From: Patagioenas fasciata
Lineage: Eukaryota; Chordata; Aves; Columbiformes; Columbidae
DNA length: 64,000 nucleotides
Assembly: GCF_037038585.1 (NCBI RefSeq)
Contig: NC_092520.1
Span: 189,080,604 to 189,144,603 of the forward strand
Reading direction: 5' to 3'
Notes under the pieces: generated by a model
What the model was told of the DNA's origin: nothing
Database searches by the model: none
The model's input: the letters and a program-made list of their open reading frames with translations, nothing else
Part shown: positions 63,049 to 64,000 of the stretch, one piece after another
Layout of the letters: each line of letters begins with the position of its first letter
How positions within the stretch are numbered: position 1 is the stretch's first letter
Position numbers and translations under genes: made by a program

Positions 63049-63626
63049 TGTGCCTTGCTACCATGATTCCTGTCCTGAGGTGTCTGGAGGTGTCCAGCCA
63101 GGCTCTGGGTGTCCTCCAGGAGCAGGGGGCCTTAGTTTTGGGTGCTGCAGTGATGGGTGACGTTGCCTTCAGCTTGTCTGGGTGCTGCCTCCAGGATCTC
63201 CTTGCAGAGGGACCGCTCCATTACATCCAGCCATTGAATCACTGGGGGATGGCACCCCAGGGCAGAGGCAACTCAGAGGGGAATGTTGCTGGTAAAAGAT
63301 GTTAGACTAGAGCATCTTTGTGCCTATAATCTCTTCTTTTTCCTTTCTTATGATCACTAGGAGAACTTATGGTTCCACAGCCTCTCAGATATGGTGTGCT
63401 GAGAACAGCCATGCATGGCTGCTGTGGTACCACAAAGGACAATATTGCACCAGCAGGACATTAAATGAGCCTTGGGGTTTCTCGAGTTAGCTGAACTGTG
63501 CTGCCAGAAACAACACTCCTGCGAAAGCCCTGGTGGAATTAGTGTGTCAGAAATCACGGCATTTTCAATATTTCTGATTAAAAAATGTATAGTTGAAGGA
63601 AATAACACAGAAATTGCCAAATATTT
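63049..63626. other. Noncoding DNA, no gene recognised
   Basis: Moderately GC-rich just after the CR1 nest (63,060-63,290), then AT-rich. Short frames only, with no recognisable product. Confidence 0.5.
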
Positions 63627-63700
63627 AAGGCCGAGTCATGTTTCCATTAAAGTCAGTGGGAGATTTGCCACAGACTTTTAAAAGACAAGGATTGAATTCT
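63627..63700. repeat. Old amniote repeat fragment
   Basis: CCATTAAAGTCAGTGGGAG is followed by ATTTGCCACAGACTTTTAAA and AAGGATTGAATTC. It resembles the common degenerate amniote sequence 'cattgaagtcagtgggagttttgccattgacttcaatgg..caggatt'. The copy is diverged. The family name was not verified. Confidence 0.45.
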
Positions 63701-63823
63701 AAATAGCTCATTTATGAGGAACAAGTGATATTTTAATGTACCAGTATTTTTCCAAACTCTTTTAGGAAAATTATTAATAACTGAATAAATCTGAAAAAAA
63801 CCTGAAACCTTGAAAAATGCTTA

Positions 63824-63837
63824 ATTACCATAGAAAC
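63824..63837. promoter_or_regulatory. X-box-like (RFX) site
   Basis: ATTACCATAGAAAC agrees with the RFX X-box pattern GTTRCCATGGYAAC at 11 of 14 positions. A related half-site, CCATAGAAACGC, occurs near 60,875. One short motif match is weak evidence. Confidence 0.2.
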
Positions 63838-64000
63838 GCCTGTCTTTCTTACTGTCGAGTGTCATAACTCCAGAGAGACACAGAGCTGCCATGACCAGAC
63901 GGCTCCTTTTAAAATTTTCTGATTGCTAAAATCAAAGAATTGTACTGTATAATCCTCTTTAAACACAATACAAAAATGAGCTTCTCTTGGCATTAGTCAC

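Noticed and set aside
63290-63345. Weak CR1-tail-like phrase (TTAGACTAGAGCATCTTTGTG)
   Set aside because: It lacks the TTCCAA block and the ATTCTRTG octamers, so similarity to a CR1 end is probably coincidental.
1-64000. tRNA, rRNA, snRNA, microRNA or CRISPR features
   Set aside because: Read for characteristic motifs on both strands (tRNA A/B boxes, U6-like starts, regularly spaced direct repeats); none was convincing. Hairpin microRNAs cannot be excluded without folding software.

Overview
The window looks like bird nuclear DNA. The identifying signal is the set of CR1 (chicken repeat 1) LINE 3' ends. These carry the CR1 promoter-like tail 'ggactngatgatc..gaggtc..ttccaa' and finish in tandem ATTCTRTGA octamers, with no poly(A) tail. 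No mammalian L1 or Alu-type repeat was recognised. The DNA is mostly AT-rich, interspersed repeats are sparse, and no host gene can be named with confidence. It reads as a gene-poor (intergenic or long-intron) stretch with islands that look like conserved noncoding DNA.

Layout. 1-5200: unique AT-rich DNA, with a weak candidate exon on the minus strand (219-551) and a CNE-like block near 3.9-4.1 kb. 5.2-9 kb: a fragment of an old palindromic amniote repeat and a 49-bp imperfect tandem duplication. 9.0-9.96 kb: a strongly AT-rich, TAATTA-rich block that resembles a developmental enhancer or CNE. 10-35 kb: mostly featureless, with a 10-bp minisatellite at 19.1 kb, a weak candidate coiled-coil exon at 25.3 kb, T-rich simple sequence at 28.4 kb, GC-richer patches at 30.1-30.6 and 33.6-34.0 kb, and another old repeat fragment at 33.3 kb. 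35.1-35.65 kb: an old minus-strand CR1 interrupted by a plus-strand CR1 tail. 36-50.7 kb: unique DNA with poly(A) and (TA)n/(CA)n tracts. 50.7-51.7 kb: probable old solo LTR. 53.0-53.2 kb: G-rich patch with a potential quadruplex and a four-copy 10-bp minisatellite. 53.7-54.6 kb: CNE-like DNA.

56,613-56,820 holds the cleanest structural find. It is a 192-bp foldback hAT-type DNA transposon, made of two 92-bp arms and an 8-bp loop, flanked by near-identical 8-bp target duplications of the hAT form nTnnnnAn. 62.3-63.05 kb holds a comparatively young CR1 whose last 175 ORF2 codons are still open, inserted into an older CR1 tail. The window closes with another old repeat fragment (63.6 kb) and an X-box-like site (63.8 kb).

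All family assignments come from reading motifs by eye. No search or alignment program was run.
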